Assembly: GCF_016917755.1 (NCBI RefSeq)
Contig: NZ_CP070326.1
Span: 7,812,001 to 7,876,000 of the forward strand
From: Streptomyces noursei
GTDB lineage: Bacteria > Actinomycetota > Actinomycetes > Streptomycetales > Streptomycetaceae
Length of the DNA: 64,000 nt
Reading direction: 5' to 3'
Part shown: positions 18,232 through 26,786 of the stretch, piece by piece
Position numbering within the stretch: position 1 is the stretch's first letter
Layout of the letters: each line of letters begins with the position of its first letter
Program-made: the position numbers and the translations under genes
Notes under the pieces: model-generated
Told to the model about the DNA's origin: nothing
The model's input: only the letters and a program-made list of their open reading frames with translations
The model's database searches: none

Positions 18232-18425
18232 CGGTGCAGCGCCGCGGCGTGCCGTAGTCGTTCATCCACGAGCGCGTGCGCTCTGGCTTGTGGCCCCGCC
18301 GTGCGATGGACGCATGGATATGGATGGGGTACCCCCCGGCTGGGGCTGGGAGTCACGCGCTGATCCGGCCTGGTCCGTAAGGGAGCGGCGCCGGGCGGGT
18401 CCGGCGGGGGGCTCACCGAGCGCGC

Positions 18426-19898
18426 TCAGCGGCACAGGGTGCGCAGGGCGGTGAGGCAGTCCGCGGCCCGGCGCTGCGGATCGGTGTCGGTGCTGGCCCA
18501 GGTGATCCGGGCGTCCGGCCGGATCAGAACGGCGGTGACGTCCCGCCAGATCGGATCCGCCGCTTCGGTGTTGACGGTGACGGTCCGCTGTTCCAGGCCG
18601 TCTGCGGAACACGGCGTCCGCGTCCCGCCGAGGTCCAGCAGCAGCGGCCGGCCGTGGTGCATCAGCGGGTGGGCGGTGGGGGCGTCGGCCGCGTCCAGGG
18701 CGAGGCCGGCCAGTCGCGTGCCGTTCAGTGGGTGCGCGCCGGGCACGGTGACGGCGGGGTGGGGGTCGTCGAAGCCGGCGATTCGGCGGGCCCACTGGCG
18801 GTTGGTCTGCGGTTCGGCCAGCGCGGCGGACCAGACCTCGCGCAGCGCGATCTGCTCGGGGCTCACCGCGGCGAACAGGGCGAGCTGCGCGCGGGTGTTG
18901 TCGATGACGGCGCGGGCGGCCGGCCGGCGCTCCGTGTCGTAGGTGTCGAGCAGTCCGTCCGGCGCCCGGCCCTGGAGGGTGGCGGCCAACTTCCAGCCCA
19001 GGTTGGTGGCGTCCTGGATGCCGAGGTTCATGCCCTGCCCACCGGCCGGGAAGAACATGTGCGCTGCGTCCCCGGCCAGCAGTACCCGTCCGGCCCGGTA
19101 CCGTGCGGCCTGGCGGGTGGCGTTGCCGTAGCGCGACAGCCACCGGGGGTTGCGGAGGCCCAGGTCACGTCCCAGTAGCGTGCGGGTCTGCTCGTGGACC
19201 TCCTCCAGGGTCAGCGGTTCGCCGGTGCCGTGGTGCATGGTGGCCGTGGAGAGGCCCGCCAGCCGGTGGACGCCGTCGCCGATCGGGGCCGCCAGGAACG
19301 AACCGGCCGGCCCGGTGGCGGCGAGCGGCGCGGTGGGCGGATCGTCGAGTTCGACGTCGGCGAGCCACCCGGTCAGCGTGGTGTCCTGGCCGGGGAAGTC
19401 GATGCCGGCCGCCTGGCGCACCGCGCTGCGGGTGCCGTCGCAGCCCACCACCCAGCGGGCCTGCACGGTCCGGTGGGTGCCGCCGGCCCGGATCACCACC
19501 TCGACGGCGTCCGGCCCCTGGGTGAGCGAGACGACCTCCTCGCCGCGCAGCACCCGGGCGCCCACGGCAACCGCGTGCTCCTCCAGGAGCTGTTCGGTGA
19601 CGGACTGGCCGAGCGCCAGCATGAACGGGTGCACCGCCCCGACTGTGGAGAAGTCCAGCCGGGTGGTCGCCGCGCCGAAGTGGCCGGTCGGCACCGGGGT
19701 GCCGCGTTCGATGAACCGCTCCGCAAGTCCTCGGGTGGCGAAGGTGTCCAGCGTGCCGGCCTGCATGCCGACCGCGCGCGATCGTCCGTCCGGTGCCGCT
19801 CGGCGTTCCACGACGGTCACCTCCGCCCTGTGCAGGCGCAATTCCGCGGCGAGCCAGAGCCCCACCGGGCCGGCCCCGGCGATGAGCACGTCGAGCAT
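18426..19898 (-). CDS. FAD-dependent aromatic monooxygenase (PHBH/Rox-like)
   Basis: A 490-residue class A flavoprotein hydroxylase. It has the N-terminal dinucleotide motif IAGAGPVGLWLA, the central DG motif VVGCDGTRSAVRQAAG and the GD motif LLAGDAAHMFFPAGGQGMNL, followed by the usual LGWKLAA helix and a C-terminal thioredoxin-like domain. Relatives hydroxylate phenols, tailor aromatic polyketides or inactivate drugs such as rifamycins. ATG at 19898 is preferred; GTG at 19907 is an in-frame alternative. It is divergent from a TetR gene, with two matching operators in the shared intergenic region, so it is probably induced by the ligand of that regulator. Confidence 0.9.
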   Translation of the reverse strand: MLDVLIAGAGPVGLWLAAELRLHRAEVTVVERRAAPDGRSRAVGMQAGTLDTFATRGLAERFIERGTPVPTGHFGAATTRLDFSTVGAVHPFMLALGQSVTEQLLEEHAVAVGARVLRGEEVVSLTQGPDAVEVVIRAGGTHRTVQARWVVGCDGTRSAVRQAAGIDFPGQDTTLTGWLADVELDDPPTAPLAATGPAGSFLAAPIGDGVHRLAGLSTATMHHGTGEPLTLEEVHEQTRTLLGRDLGLRNPRWLSRYGNATRQAARYRAGRVLLAGDAAHMFFPAGGQGMNLGIQDATNLGWKLAATLQGRAPDGLLDTYDTERRPAARAVIDNTRAQLALFAAVSPEQIALREVWSAALAEPQTNRQWARRIAGFDDPHPAVTVPGAHPLNGTRLAGLALDAADAPTAHPLMHHGRPLLLDLGGTRTPCSADGLEQRTVTVNTEAADPIWRDVTAVLIRPDARITWASTDTDPQRRAADCLTALRTLCR

Positions 19899-19919
19899 GA
19901 CGACCACTTCCCCTCATTC

Positions 19920-19968
19920 TTATCCATTGGACAAGAGCGAGCATGCCTTAGAATTGTCCATTGGACAA
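19920..19968. promoter_or_regulatory. Two TetR-type operators between monooxygenase and regulator
   Basis: TTGTCCATTGGACAA at 19954-19968 is a perfect palindrome (6-bp arms, 3-base centre). TTATCCATTGGACAA at 19920-19934 is a second copy with one change, 34 bp away centre to centre, about three helical turns. They lie between two divergent starts, the arrangement expected for a TetR repressor controlling itself and the monooxygenase. Confidence 0.7.
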
Positions 19969-20015
19969 CAGGGGTGGGACAACAGGCGCGGAAGCCGACC
20001 GGGAAGGCGCATCGG

Positions 20016-20627
20016 ATGGGCACGACACAGGGTGAGATCGTCGCCGCCACACTGGCGGTCCTCGACGAACACGGGCTGGACGGGGTGACCATGCGCGCCG
20101 TCGCGGCCCGGCTCGGGGTGCAGCACAACACCGTCCGCTGGCACGCCTCCAGCAAGGGCCGCCTGCTCGAACTGGCCGCCGACGAACTCCTCGCGCACTG
20201 TCTCGACGAGCCACTGCCCGAGGCGTTCCCCGACCGGCTCAAGGAACTGAGCCGCCGCTGCCGCGCGGCGCTGCTCTCCCACCGCGACGCCGCCAGAATG
20301 GTCGCGGGCGTGTTCGCCGCCGAGCCCCACACGCTGCGCTACGCCGACACCGTGATCGCTGCCCTGCTGGCGGCCGGCCACTCGCCACGCACGGCCGCGT
20401 GGACCCACTGGTCGATCTTCTACCTGACCCTGGGTCTCACCCAGGAACAGCAGGCCGCCCAGCAGACCGCACCGGCCCTCCTCCCGGACCAGGTGCCGGC
20501 CGACACCTACCCGGCCCTGGCCGCGGTCCGGCCGCACGTCGGCCCCGACAGCTTCGACCAGCGCTTCGAATTCGCCCTCGACCTGATGATCGCCGGCCTT
20601 CCCCGGGTCGAGGAGCCGGCCGGCTAG
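20016..20627 (+). CDS. TetR-family regulator of the divergent monooxygenase
   Basis: A 203-residue regulator. The N-terminal helix-turn-helix (IVAATLAVLDEHGLDGVTMR, then AVAARLGVQHNTVRWHASSKGRLLELA) is of the TetR type, and the C-terminal half resembles the TetR_C domain of tetracycline-repressor-like proteins. The ATG at 20016 is used because the HTH starts right after it. It should bind the two TTGTCCATTGGACAA-like sites just upstream and be released by a small ligand, possibly the substrate of the adjacent flavoprotein. Ligand identity is unknown. Confidence 0.85.
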   Translation: MGTTQGEIVAATLAVLDEHGLDGVTMRAVAARLGVQHNTVRWHASSKGRLLELAADELLAHCLDEPLPEAFPDRLKELSRRCRAALLSHRDAARMVAGVFAAEPHTLRYADTVIAALLAAGHSPRTAAWTHWSIFYLTLGLTQEQQAAQQTAPALLPDQVPADTYPALAAVRPHVGPDSFDQRFEFALDLMIAGLPRVEEPAG

Positions 20628-20918
20628 CTGGCTGCTGACGGACAGAACTGTGCGGCGGGCACTCCGACTTGAAGTAGCAGTCACGCACCTTCATGCCTCT
20701 GTCGAGGCACACCTCGCGGGTGCCGGGCGGCGGCGGCACACTCATCATGAGCCAGCCCGCAGGGCGGCAAGACACGACACGAGCCCATACCGACCGGCAC
20801 CCTGGACGCAACGGCTGCAGACCGAGCTCCTGCGGCCGATTCAACAAGTCAGACACCCCCGGCTTGGGGCTTCGACCCAGCACCGGCCAGGGGGGGGTGG
20901 GGCGCCCCGCGGCCCGGG

Positions 20919-21947
20919 TCAGCGGCGGCGCAGCGCCTTGTCCGTGAGCGCGGGCGGATCGTAGTGGGTGATGTCGTGGTTGAGGTCGGTGCCGGGTGGC
21001 ACGACCTCGTCGATGCGGTCGAGGATGTCGCCGCTGAGCACCGTTCCTGCGGTGTCCAGCAGCGAGGTGAGCTGGTCGTGGGTGCGGGGGCCGATGATCA
21101 CGGAGGTGATCGCGGGGTGCGAGAGGACGAATCCGGTGGCGAGTGCGGGCAGGGTCAGTCCCGCGTCGGCGGCCACCTTCTTCAGCTCGGTGGCCGCGGT
21201 GAGCTTGGCGGCGTTGCCCGGCAGGCTCGTGTCGAACAGCTGCGGCAGGAAACCTGAGCGGGTGGCCTCGCTCGGTGCCGCGCCGTCGGGGCCGCCGTAC
21301 TTGCCCGACAGCCAACCGCCCGCGAGAGGGCTCCAGGTGAGCGCGCCCATTCCGTACTTCTGCACGGCGGGCAGCACGTCCCGCTCGATGGCGCGGGTCA
21401 GGATCGAGTACGGCGGCTGCTCGCTGCGGAAGCGGACATGACCGCGCTTCTCGGCGACCCACTGGGCCTCGACGATCTCTCCGGTGGGGAAGGTGGACGA
21501 GCCGATCGCCCGGACCTTGCCGGAGCGCACCAGGTCGGACAGCGCCGACAGGGTCTCGTCGATGTCGGTGTTCGGATCGGGGCGGTGCACCTGGTAGAGG
21601 TCGATCCAGTCGGTTCCGAGGCGGCGCAGGCTGTCCTCGACCGCACGGACGATCCAACGCCGGGAGTTGCCACGCTGGTTGGCGTCCGGTCCCATGGGGT
21701 TGTGGAACTTGGTGGCGAGGACGACGTCGTCCCGGCGGCCTTTCAGGGCCTTCCCGACGATCACCTCGGACTCGCCGTCGGAGTACATGTCCGCGGTGTC
21801 GATGGTGTTGATGCCGGCGTCGAGGGCAGTGTGCACGATGCGCACGGCCTCGTCGTGATCCTTGGTGCCCCACGCGCCGAGCATCATCGCGCCGAGGGTG
21901 TACTCGCTGACGGATATCCCGGTGCCGCCGAGGATCCTGCGGTTCAT
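20919..21947 (-). CDS. Aldo/keto reductase (Tas/YghZ-like)
   Basis: A 342-residue AKR with a complete catalytic tetrad: aspartate and tyrosine in IDTADMYSDGESE, lysine in VLATKFHNPMG and histidine in IDLYQVHRPDPNTD. The C-terminal cofactor loop (SVIIGPRTHDQL) is present. The ATG at 21947 has GGGAG 9 bases upstream; frames further upstream are not coding-like. Family members reduce aldehydes and ketones using NADPH, often as detoxifying or late-tailoring enzymes. It is divergent from an XRE/MmyB-like regulator 131 bp away, a very common pairing in Streptomyces, so regulation by that neighbour is likely. Confidence 0.9.
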   Translation of the reverse strand: MNRRILGGTGISVSEYTLGAMMLGAWGTKDHDEAVRIVHTALDAGINTIDTADMYSDGESEVIVGKALKGRRDDVVLATKFHNPMGPDANQRGNSRRWIVRAVEDSLRRLGTDWIDLYQVHRPDPNTDIDETLSALSDLVRSGKVRAIGSSTFPTGEIVEAQWVAEKRGHVRFRSEQPPYSILTRAIERDVLPAVQKYGMGALTWSPLAGGWLSGKYGGPDGAAPSEATRSGFLPQLFDTSLPGNAAKLTAATELKKVAADAGLTLPALATGFVLSHPAITSVIIGPRTHDQLTSLLDTAGTVLSGDILDRIDEVVPPGTDLNHDITHYDPPALTDKALRRR

Positions 21948-22078
21948 GCCTGCTCCCATGCCCTTCGTGTACCTGGTGTCGGAATCCACCCTGGCCGTCG
22001 GCCCCCGCACCAACCAGACCCGGCGGATCCTGGTACCCGCAGGGCCAGACTGGCCCCGGCATGCCGGAAGATGGTCCG

Positions 22079-22948
22079 ATGCATGCCGAGCCGGAGATCA
22101 ACGCGTTCCTGAAGGCCCGCCGGGCGACCCTCGACCCGGCCGACGTCGGCCTGCCGCCCGGCGGGACACGGCGCAGGGTGCGCGGGCTGCGCCGTGAGGA
22201 GGCCGCCCGGCTGGCGGGCATCAGCGTGGAGTACTACACACGCATCGAGCAGGGCCGCGGCGGGAACGTCTCACCGGAGGTGCTGGACGCCCTCGCCCGC
22301 GGGCTGCGGTTGACCGCGGCCGAGCACGCATACCTGCGGAACGTGGTGCACCGGGCAGCGCGCGGCGGGACCGCGTGCCGCCCGGTCCGGGAAGCACCGC
22401 AGGTCGTGCGGCCCGGCCTGCACGCGGTGCTCGACGCGATGGACGGCGTCGCGGCCCTGATCTACGGCCGCGCCATGGACGTGCTGGCGTGCAACCGGCT
22501 GGGCGGGCAACTCCTGTGCGGTTTCGCGCAGCAGTCGTCGGAGGAGCGCAACATCGCCAGGCTGATGTTCCTCCACCCGGACGTGGCGACCAGGCACCCG
22601 GAGGCCGCGCAGATCCGCCGCGAAGTCGTCGCCGAGCTGCGCGCCCAGGCCGGCCGTACCCCGGACAGCGGCCGGCTGTGCGAGGTGGTCGGCGAACTAC
22701 GAGAACAGAGCCCGGAGTTCGCCCGACTGTGGGAGTCACAGGAGGTCGAGAGGAAGGGACACGGCGTCAAGCGCATCCAGCACCCGGAGTACGGCCAGCT
22801 GGAGCTGCACTTCCAGGCAGTGCGACTGCCCCCACCGGACCAGGAACTGACGATGCTGCTGTACGCGGCAGAGCCCGAATCGCCGTCCCAAGCAGCACTG
22901 CTTGCGCTGTCGGGAAGAGCCACACCTCATGCGGACGCCGTTGGTTAG
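22079..22948 (+). CDS. XRE-family regulator with MmyB-like C-terminal domain
   Basis: About 289 residues. The N-terminal XRE helix-turn-helix reads GLRREEAARLAGISVEYYTR followed by IEQGRGGNVSPEVLDALARGL; the C-terminal half (LIYGRAMDVLACNRLGGQLL, FLHPDVATRHPEA, HPEYGQLELHFQAVRLPP) is the MmyB-like ligand-binding domain found in many actinobacterial regulators, thought to bind fatty-acid-like ligands. Starts at 22061 or 22079 are both possible; 22079 follows GGAAGATGG. It is divergent from an aldo/keto reductase and probably controls it. Confidence 0.88.
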   Translation: MHAEPEINAFLKARRATLDPADVGLPPGGTRRRVRGLRREEAARLAGISVEYYTRIEQGRGGNVSPEVLDALARGLRLTAAEHAYLRNVVHRAARGGTACRPVREAPQVVRPGLHAVLDAMDGVAALIYGRAMDVLACNRLGGQLLCGFAQQSSEERNIARLMFLHPDVATRHPEAAQIRREVVAELRAQAGRTPDSGRLCEVVGELREQSPEFARLWESQEVERKGHGVKRIQHPEYGQLELHFQAVRLPPPDQELTMLLYAAEPESPSQAALLALSGRATPHADAVG

Positions 22949-23291
22949 CTCGGCCCCCCGGGCGCCGGCGAGGACGGCTCGCGCGCCCGGTCCGCCCGGC
23001 CGTTGCACCCTCGGCCGACCCGCATGGCGCCGGCGGTCTTCATCGCGTTGCGACCGGACGCTGCTGCGCAGTCAAACGAGCAGCCCTGCTGCTCGGGTTG
23101 GGGGAAAAAGCGGGGAGGGCTGAAGCGTCGGAGATTCTGTGGCGGTCGAGTGGCTCACGGCGGGCTGGAGACGGGTACAGCCGGGCGGCGACCCTCAGGC
23201 TTCCGGACCCACCACGTCAACTCCAGCCTGGGATGGGTAGCTTCGCGCCCCAGCGGAGGCGCGGCCCCTCACGACCGGCCAGCCGACCGAC
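22949..23291. other. Intergenic stretch, nothing recognised
   Basis: Between the MmyB-like regulator and an oxidoreductase remnant. No family motif was found; the stretch probably held the lost 5' part of that oxidoreductase gene, but no recognisable piece of it remains. Confidence 0.3.
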
Positions 23292-23520
23292 AGCGCCGCC
23301 GGTGGCGTCGGCCACTTCGCCGTCCAGTTCGCCAAGCACGTGGGGCTCATGTCATCGCCACCACGAGCAGCGGCCGCCACACGTAACTCAGGGAACTCGA
23401 CGCCGACAAGGTGCTGGTGGAGGTCGAGGAGGTCTTTCCGCTGGAGCAGGCCGCAGCAGCCCACACCCGCGGAGAGAACGGTCGTACCCGCGGCAAGGTC
23501 GTCCTTCGGGTCACCACCTG
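23292..23520 (+). pseudogene. Zinc-type (MDR) NADP oxidoreductase remnant
   Basis: Starts at the cofactor motif AAGGVGHFAVQFAKHVG of quinone-oxidoreductase-like MDR enzymes, shifts frame near 23341 to GAHVIATTSSG, meets a TAA, then joins directly to the family C-terminus (LVEVEEVFPLEQAAAAH and GRTRGKVVLRVTT) ending at 23520. The N-terminal catalytic domain and about 100 internal residues are missing. Confidence 0.65.
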
Positions 23521-23562
23521 ATCCGCTGCCCGCACACGCTTCCCGCAGATCGGAGCATCCTG

Positions 23563-23874
23563 ATGTGCTACGAGATCCGCCACTATCAGAGCCGCCCGGG
23601 GCGCCGGCAGGAGTGGGTCCGCTACGTGGAGGAGGTGGACATCCCCTTCCAGACGTCGAAGGGCATGGCGGTGACCGCCTCGTTCACCGACGAGCAGGAC
23701 GATGACGGCTACGTGCGAAACGGCGCCGTCTTGGTCACCCAGACGGTGGCCCAGGGCAGCCCCGACACCGGGATCGGAAGGCGTCCGGCGGCGTCCACGA
23801 CGCCCGCCGGTGGCACGTGGATCAGCATGAAGGGCGGGCGCCTGGACTACGACACCGCCTTCACCCGTCGCTGA
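23563..23874 (+). CDS. NIPSNAP-like small protein, probably truncated
   Basis: The first ~47 residues (MCYEIRHYQSRPGRRQEWVR, then DIPFQTSKGMAVTASFTDEQ and DDGYV) match the N-terminal half of NIPSNAP-family dimeric alpha+beta barrel proteins. In intact relatives the next segment is an aromatic/arginine-rich IRRF-type strand; here it is replaced by RNGAVLVTQTVAQGS and an unrelated glycine-rich end, giving 103 residues. It may be expressed, but the second half of the barrel looks lost. It stands between an MDR remnant and a non-coding stretch. Confidence 0.5.
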   Translation: MCYEIRHYQSRPGRRQEWVRYVEEVDIPFQTSKGMAVTASFTDEQDDDGYVRNGAVLVTQTVAQGSPDTGIGRRPAASTTPAGGTWISMKGGRLDYDTAFTRR

Positions 23875-24000
23875 CGACACCCGAGGCGCGGCCTCGCCCG
23901 AGGCCGCGCCACCCCCACCCATGACAGCCAAAGCCGCGGAGCGAGCGACGGCACTCTCCGTCCGCCGGTGAACCGCATCGACCGGCCCCCGACAGACAGG

Positions 24001-24030
24001 CAGTTCCCGGCAGTTCCCGGCAGTTCCCGC
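24001..24030. repeat. Short tandem repeat (10-bp unit, three copies)
   Basis: CAGTTCCCGG is repeated three times in tandem, the last copy ending CGC, in the non-coding gap between the NIPSNAP-like gene and the kinase gene. No function is suggested by its position. Confidence 0.6.
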
Positions 24031-24098
24031 CAGTCGCCAGTGCTGCTCCGCAGAACTGCGTGGGGCCTCGGGAAGCCGCGTCTGGATGCGTCGGGGTG

Positions 24099-24989
24099 TC
24101 AGGTGAATGAGAAGTGGGCTGCGGCCTCGGCGGGCGTGGCCCCTTGATGGCGTCCGGGGACGTCGTGGACGGCGTGTGCGCCCTCGGCGTGCAGTTGGTC
24201 AGTCCCGGCGTGTCGGGCCATGACTGCGGCGTAGGCGCGGACGTCTGCGGCGGTGATGTCAGTACGGTCCCGCTCCGCGTGCTGCTGGAGGAGAGCGCCG
24301 AGGTCGGGCGGAAATCGCAGCATGGTCACCGGGGCATTGAAGCGCCTGGCGATGGCGATGAGTCGGGCGCGCGCCTGTGGGGTGACGTTCGTGGACTCGG
24401 CGAGTGCTGTGTGTCCGGCGGCGAGCCGGGCGACGATCCTGCGGTCGCGTTCCTCGAAGATCCGAGCGTCCGCCGCGTCGGAGTCCGCGTCGGTAGGTGA
24501 GGTGCCGAAGAGCTCCGCGCGGATCACGTCGCTGGAGACCACGGCGTCCTCGTCGATCTGCCCACGCGCGATCAGTGCCCGCACGAAGCTGGTCTTGCCG
24601 GAAGCCGGAGGGCCGACGAGGAGCACGAGTCCCGCCGGCACGCGGGCCGGCCCGGAGCCGCCCGGCGCGTGAGGCTTGAGGTAGAGGTCGCCCGCGCGGT
24701 CCAGGGCCTCCTCCGCCGAGCCGGCGGGCAGGCCGCTGGGCAGGATGCCGTCCCGGTAGCTGTCGTTGCCGGCCTGGTAGAGGGCGAAGCCCCAGGTGTG
24801 CAGTACTCCGGTGAAGCGCAGGCGGCACAGAGGCACTCGCTCGCCGTCCTTCAACTCGCCGTCCAGGTAGGCGAAGCCCGTCCGGAAGCGGACGTGGACC
24901 CGGGCCAACTGCGGCCAGCGACCGGCGGCATGGGCGTTCAGGCGCTGGCGGAGGTGGTGCTGCATGGACTCGGGCGGGTTCTTCGGCAC
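24099..24989 (-). CDS. Two-domain protein: conserved Streptomyces domain fused to a P-loop kinase
   Basis: About 296 residues. The N-terminal ~105 residues (NPPESMQHHLRQRLNA, WPQLARVHVRFRTGFAYLDG, LHTWGFALYQAGNDSYRD, LPSGLPAGSAEEALDRAGDL) match a small uncharacterised protein that I know as a stand-alone gene of about 120 residues in Streptomyces. It is followed in frame by an AAA_33/polynucleotide-kinase-like domain: Walker A LVGPPASGKTSF, an SSDVIRAELFG switch-like segment, then ERDRRIVARLAAGHTALAES and a lid region, ending in HSF. Kinases of this type phosphorylate nucleic acid ends or small molecules. GTG at 24989 has AGGA 8 bases upstream; ATGs at 24965 and 25025 are alternatives. Function is not assigned. 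Confidence 0.75.
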   Translation of the reverse strand: MPKNPPESMQHHLRQRLNAHAAGRWPQLARVHVRFRTGFAYLDGELKDGERVPLCRLRFTGVLHTWGFALYQAGNDSYRDGILPSGLPAGSAEEALDRAGDLYLKPHAPGGSGPARVPAGLVLLVGPPASGKTSFVRALIARGQIDEDAVVSSDVIRAELFGTSPTDADSDAADARIFEERDRRIVARLAAGHTALAESTNVTPQARARLIAIARRFNAPVTMLRFPPDLGALLQQHAERDRTDITAADVRAYAAVMARHAGTDQLHAEGAHAVHDVPGRHQGATPAEAAAHFSFT

Positions 24990-25066
24990 GGTCCCATCCT
25001 GCCGAACCGGGCCGCATCCCGCCATGATCGCTCGTTGGGAGGGCGGGATCGGGGCGAGGGGCGGCG

Positions 25067-25200
25067 GTGGCCATGGCACTGGACGGGGAGTCACACGAGC
25101 TGCTGCAACAGGTCACCTCCTCGGCGAAAGCACAGGCCCGGCAGGTGCATCGGGCCCGGATCGTGCTGACCGCGGCCGACGGAGCAGGCTGCCCGGGTCG
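25067..25200 (+). pseudogene. Possible IS630 transposase N-terminal scrap
   Basis: The frame around 25100-25190 (ELLQQVTSSAKAQARQVHRA, then RIVLTAADGAG) resembles the first helices of IS630-type transposases, where a run of arginines and R-A-R-I-V-L-x-A-x-D-G precedes the HTH. The HTH itself and everything after it are missing. The match is short, and chance cannot be excluded. Confidence 0.4.
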
Positions 25201-25271
25201 CCACCGGCGGGTACGGACCGCTGGAGCCGCTGGCCCGCGACGAGGTCAACGTGGGCAAGGTGGTCGAAGCG

Positions 25272-25901
25272 TCAGACGAGCGTCGGCGTGGGGGCGGGGA
25301 CGGGCAGGTAGGGGGTGATGTTGCGCCAGGCACGCTCGACGTACTCATCCTTCTCGCCGACCGGGGCGACATAGTGCAATGCGCCCTCGGCGGCGTCCTT
25401 GCCTTCCAGTCGGGTGATGACCCAGGCGGCGAGGTAGTGCGAAGCCAGGCAGCCGCCGGCGGTGGCGACGTTGTCCTTGGCGTAGAAGGGCTGGTTGAGC
25501 ACCTCGACGCCGGCCGCGATGACCCAGGGCTTGGTGGTCAGGTCGGTGCAGGCGGGGATGTCCTTGAGCAGCCCGAGCTTGGCCAGTACGAGCGCGCCGG
25601 AGCACTGTGCCGCGATGAGTTGGCGCGAGGGGTCCAGCCCCCGCAGGACACTCATGACCGCCGGATCTTCGACGACCTCACGGGTGGCGATGCCGCTACC
25701 GATGATGACGGCGTCAGCGGTGCACGCCTCCTCCAGTGTGGACATCTGCTCGACGACCACCCCGTTCATGGACGTCACCTTGGGGCCGGGGGTGGCGATG
25801 GTGACGCGCCAGTCGTCGGCCTTGATGCGGTTGAGGACTCCGAGTGCGATCAGGGAGTCGAGCTCGTTGTACCCCTCGAACGTAAGGATGGCGATGTGCA
25901 T
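25272..25901 (-). CDS. DJ-1/PfpI (class I glutamine amidotransferase-like) protein
   Basis: A 209-residue DJ-1/PfpI-family protein. The nucleophile-elbow cysteine is in LIAAQCSGALVLAKLG, and the conserved N-terminal acidic residue in ILTFEGYNELDSL. Members act as protein chaperones, deglycases, isonitrile hydratases or AraC-type sensor halves. Here there is no attached HTH, so an enzymatic role is more likely; the overall pattern (GSGIATREVVEDPAVMSVLR) resembles the isonitrile-hydratase/ThiJ branch. ATG at 25901 (MHIAILTFEG) is the natural start. It has no co-directional partner within 300 bp. Confidence 0.85.
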   Translation of the reverse strand: MHIAILTFEGYNELDSLIALGVLNRIKADDWRVTIATPGPKVTSMNGVVVEQMSTLEEACTADAVIIGSGIATREVVEDPAVMSVLRGLDPSRQLIAAQCSGALVLAKLGLLKDIPACTDLTTKPWVIAAGVEVLNQPFYAKDNVATAGGCLASHYLAAWVITRLEGKDAAEGALHYVAPVGEKDEYVERAWRNITPYLPVPAPTPTLV

Positions 25902-26249
25902 GGCGGCTGTCCCTCCAGGTGAGCGCGGATTGACCGCGACGGTACGGACCCGCGAGCAGGACCGTCAATGAATGTCACCGCATCTCGGTCACCACGGCGG
26001 AGCCGTTCACCGCCTCGGCTCACACGCCGCGCAGATTGCTCGGCGCCGAACTGCGGGGCATCGCCCTTCGTCCGGTGCGGTCCCGGCATCACGGCAGTCG
26101 GCTTTGGGGCCGGGCCTGTTGGATCCGGCAGTGGGCCCGGCCTCTGGCGAGGCGTCGCAGAGCGGCCGGTTGCGCCGATCTGCTCCCACGTACCTCTGCC
26201 ACCCCACCTCGACCTGCCACAAGATCAAGCGTGAGACGCGCGTGCAGAG
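25902..26249. other. Intergenic stretch plus non-homologous tail of the NAD kinase frame
   Basis: On the minus strand the truncated NAD kinase frame runs on to 26007 through residues that do not belong to that family. Bases 25902-26006 should hold the promoter of the DJ-1/PfpI gene. No separate gene was recognised. Confidence 0.4.
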
Positions 26250-26786
26250 CCCGGCGTCGTTGAGGGCGTTGACGTCCAGCGGCAGACCCCAGCCGTCGCC
26301 CGCGGTGCTCTCCGGTCGCGCCTGCGGTGGCGGCAGGGCTGGGCCGCGTCCGTAGCAGAGCAAGGACTCCAGTTCGGCGGGCACCTCCGGGAGGCGGGAG
26401 GCGCGCACGGTCAGCGTCATGCGCTCCTCGACCGGGGCGTGGCCGGCATGGACGGCGTCGAGGGCGGTGGTGATGTCGCAGGCCGGCGCTTCGGTGAGGA
26501 AGCCGACCTTGCCCAGATCGACACCGAGCACGGTGGCACCGGTCTTCACGGCGATCCGGGCGCCGCGCAGGAAAGTCCCGTCCCCTCCCAGGGTGACGAC
26601 CAGGTCGGGGGCGCCGGCCGCGCGGGCCTCCTCGCGCGCGGAACGGCGGTGCTGATCCGTCGACCAGACGTCGATCTCGGTGCAGGGGACCTCGTGCGCC
26701 TCGCACCAGGCGTGCACGACGCTGGATGCTTCCCGGGCGGCGTCCCGGCCCTGGTGGACGACCAGTCCGACGCGGTGTACGGGCAT
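26250..26786 (-). pseudogene. NAD kinase, C-terminally truncated
   Basis: From ATG 26786 (MPVHRVGLVVHQGRDAA) the frame follows the bacterial ATP/polyphosphate NAD kinase: GGDGTFLRGARIAV is the nucleotide-binding GGDG motif, then GVDLGKVGFLTEA. The sequence reaches LDVNALND, which is normally followed by the conserved NE/ND region and the C-terminal beta-sandwich. At that point it switches to unrelated residues and continues to a stop at 26007. The whole C-terminal domain, which contributes NAD binding and the tetramer interface, is absent, so activity is unlikely. Confidence 0.75.

Noticed and set aside
20650-20760. Minus-strand frame with CYFKSEC-like cysteines near 20650-20748
   Set aside because: No stop where a small gene should end; the frame runs through the TetR coding region, and no ribosome site supports it.
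24001-24030. Tandem CAGTTCCCGG repeats considered as a CRISPR or iteron array
   Set aside because: The unit is only 10 bp with no spacers and three copies; no replication or cas gene is adjacent.
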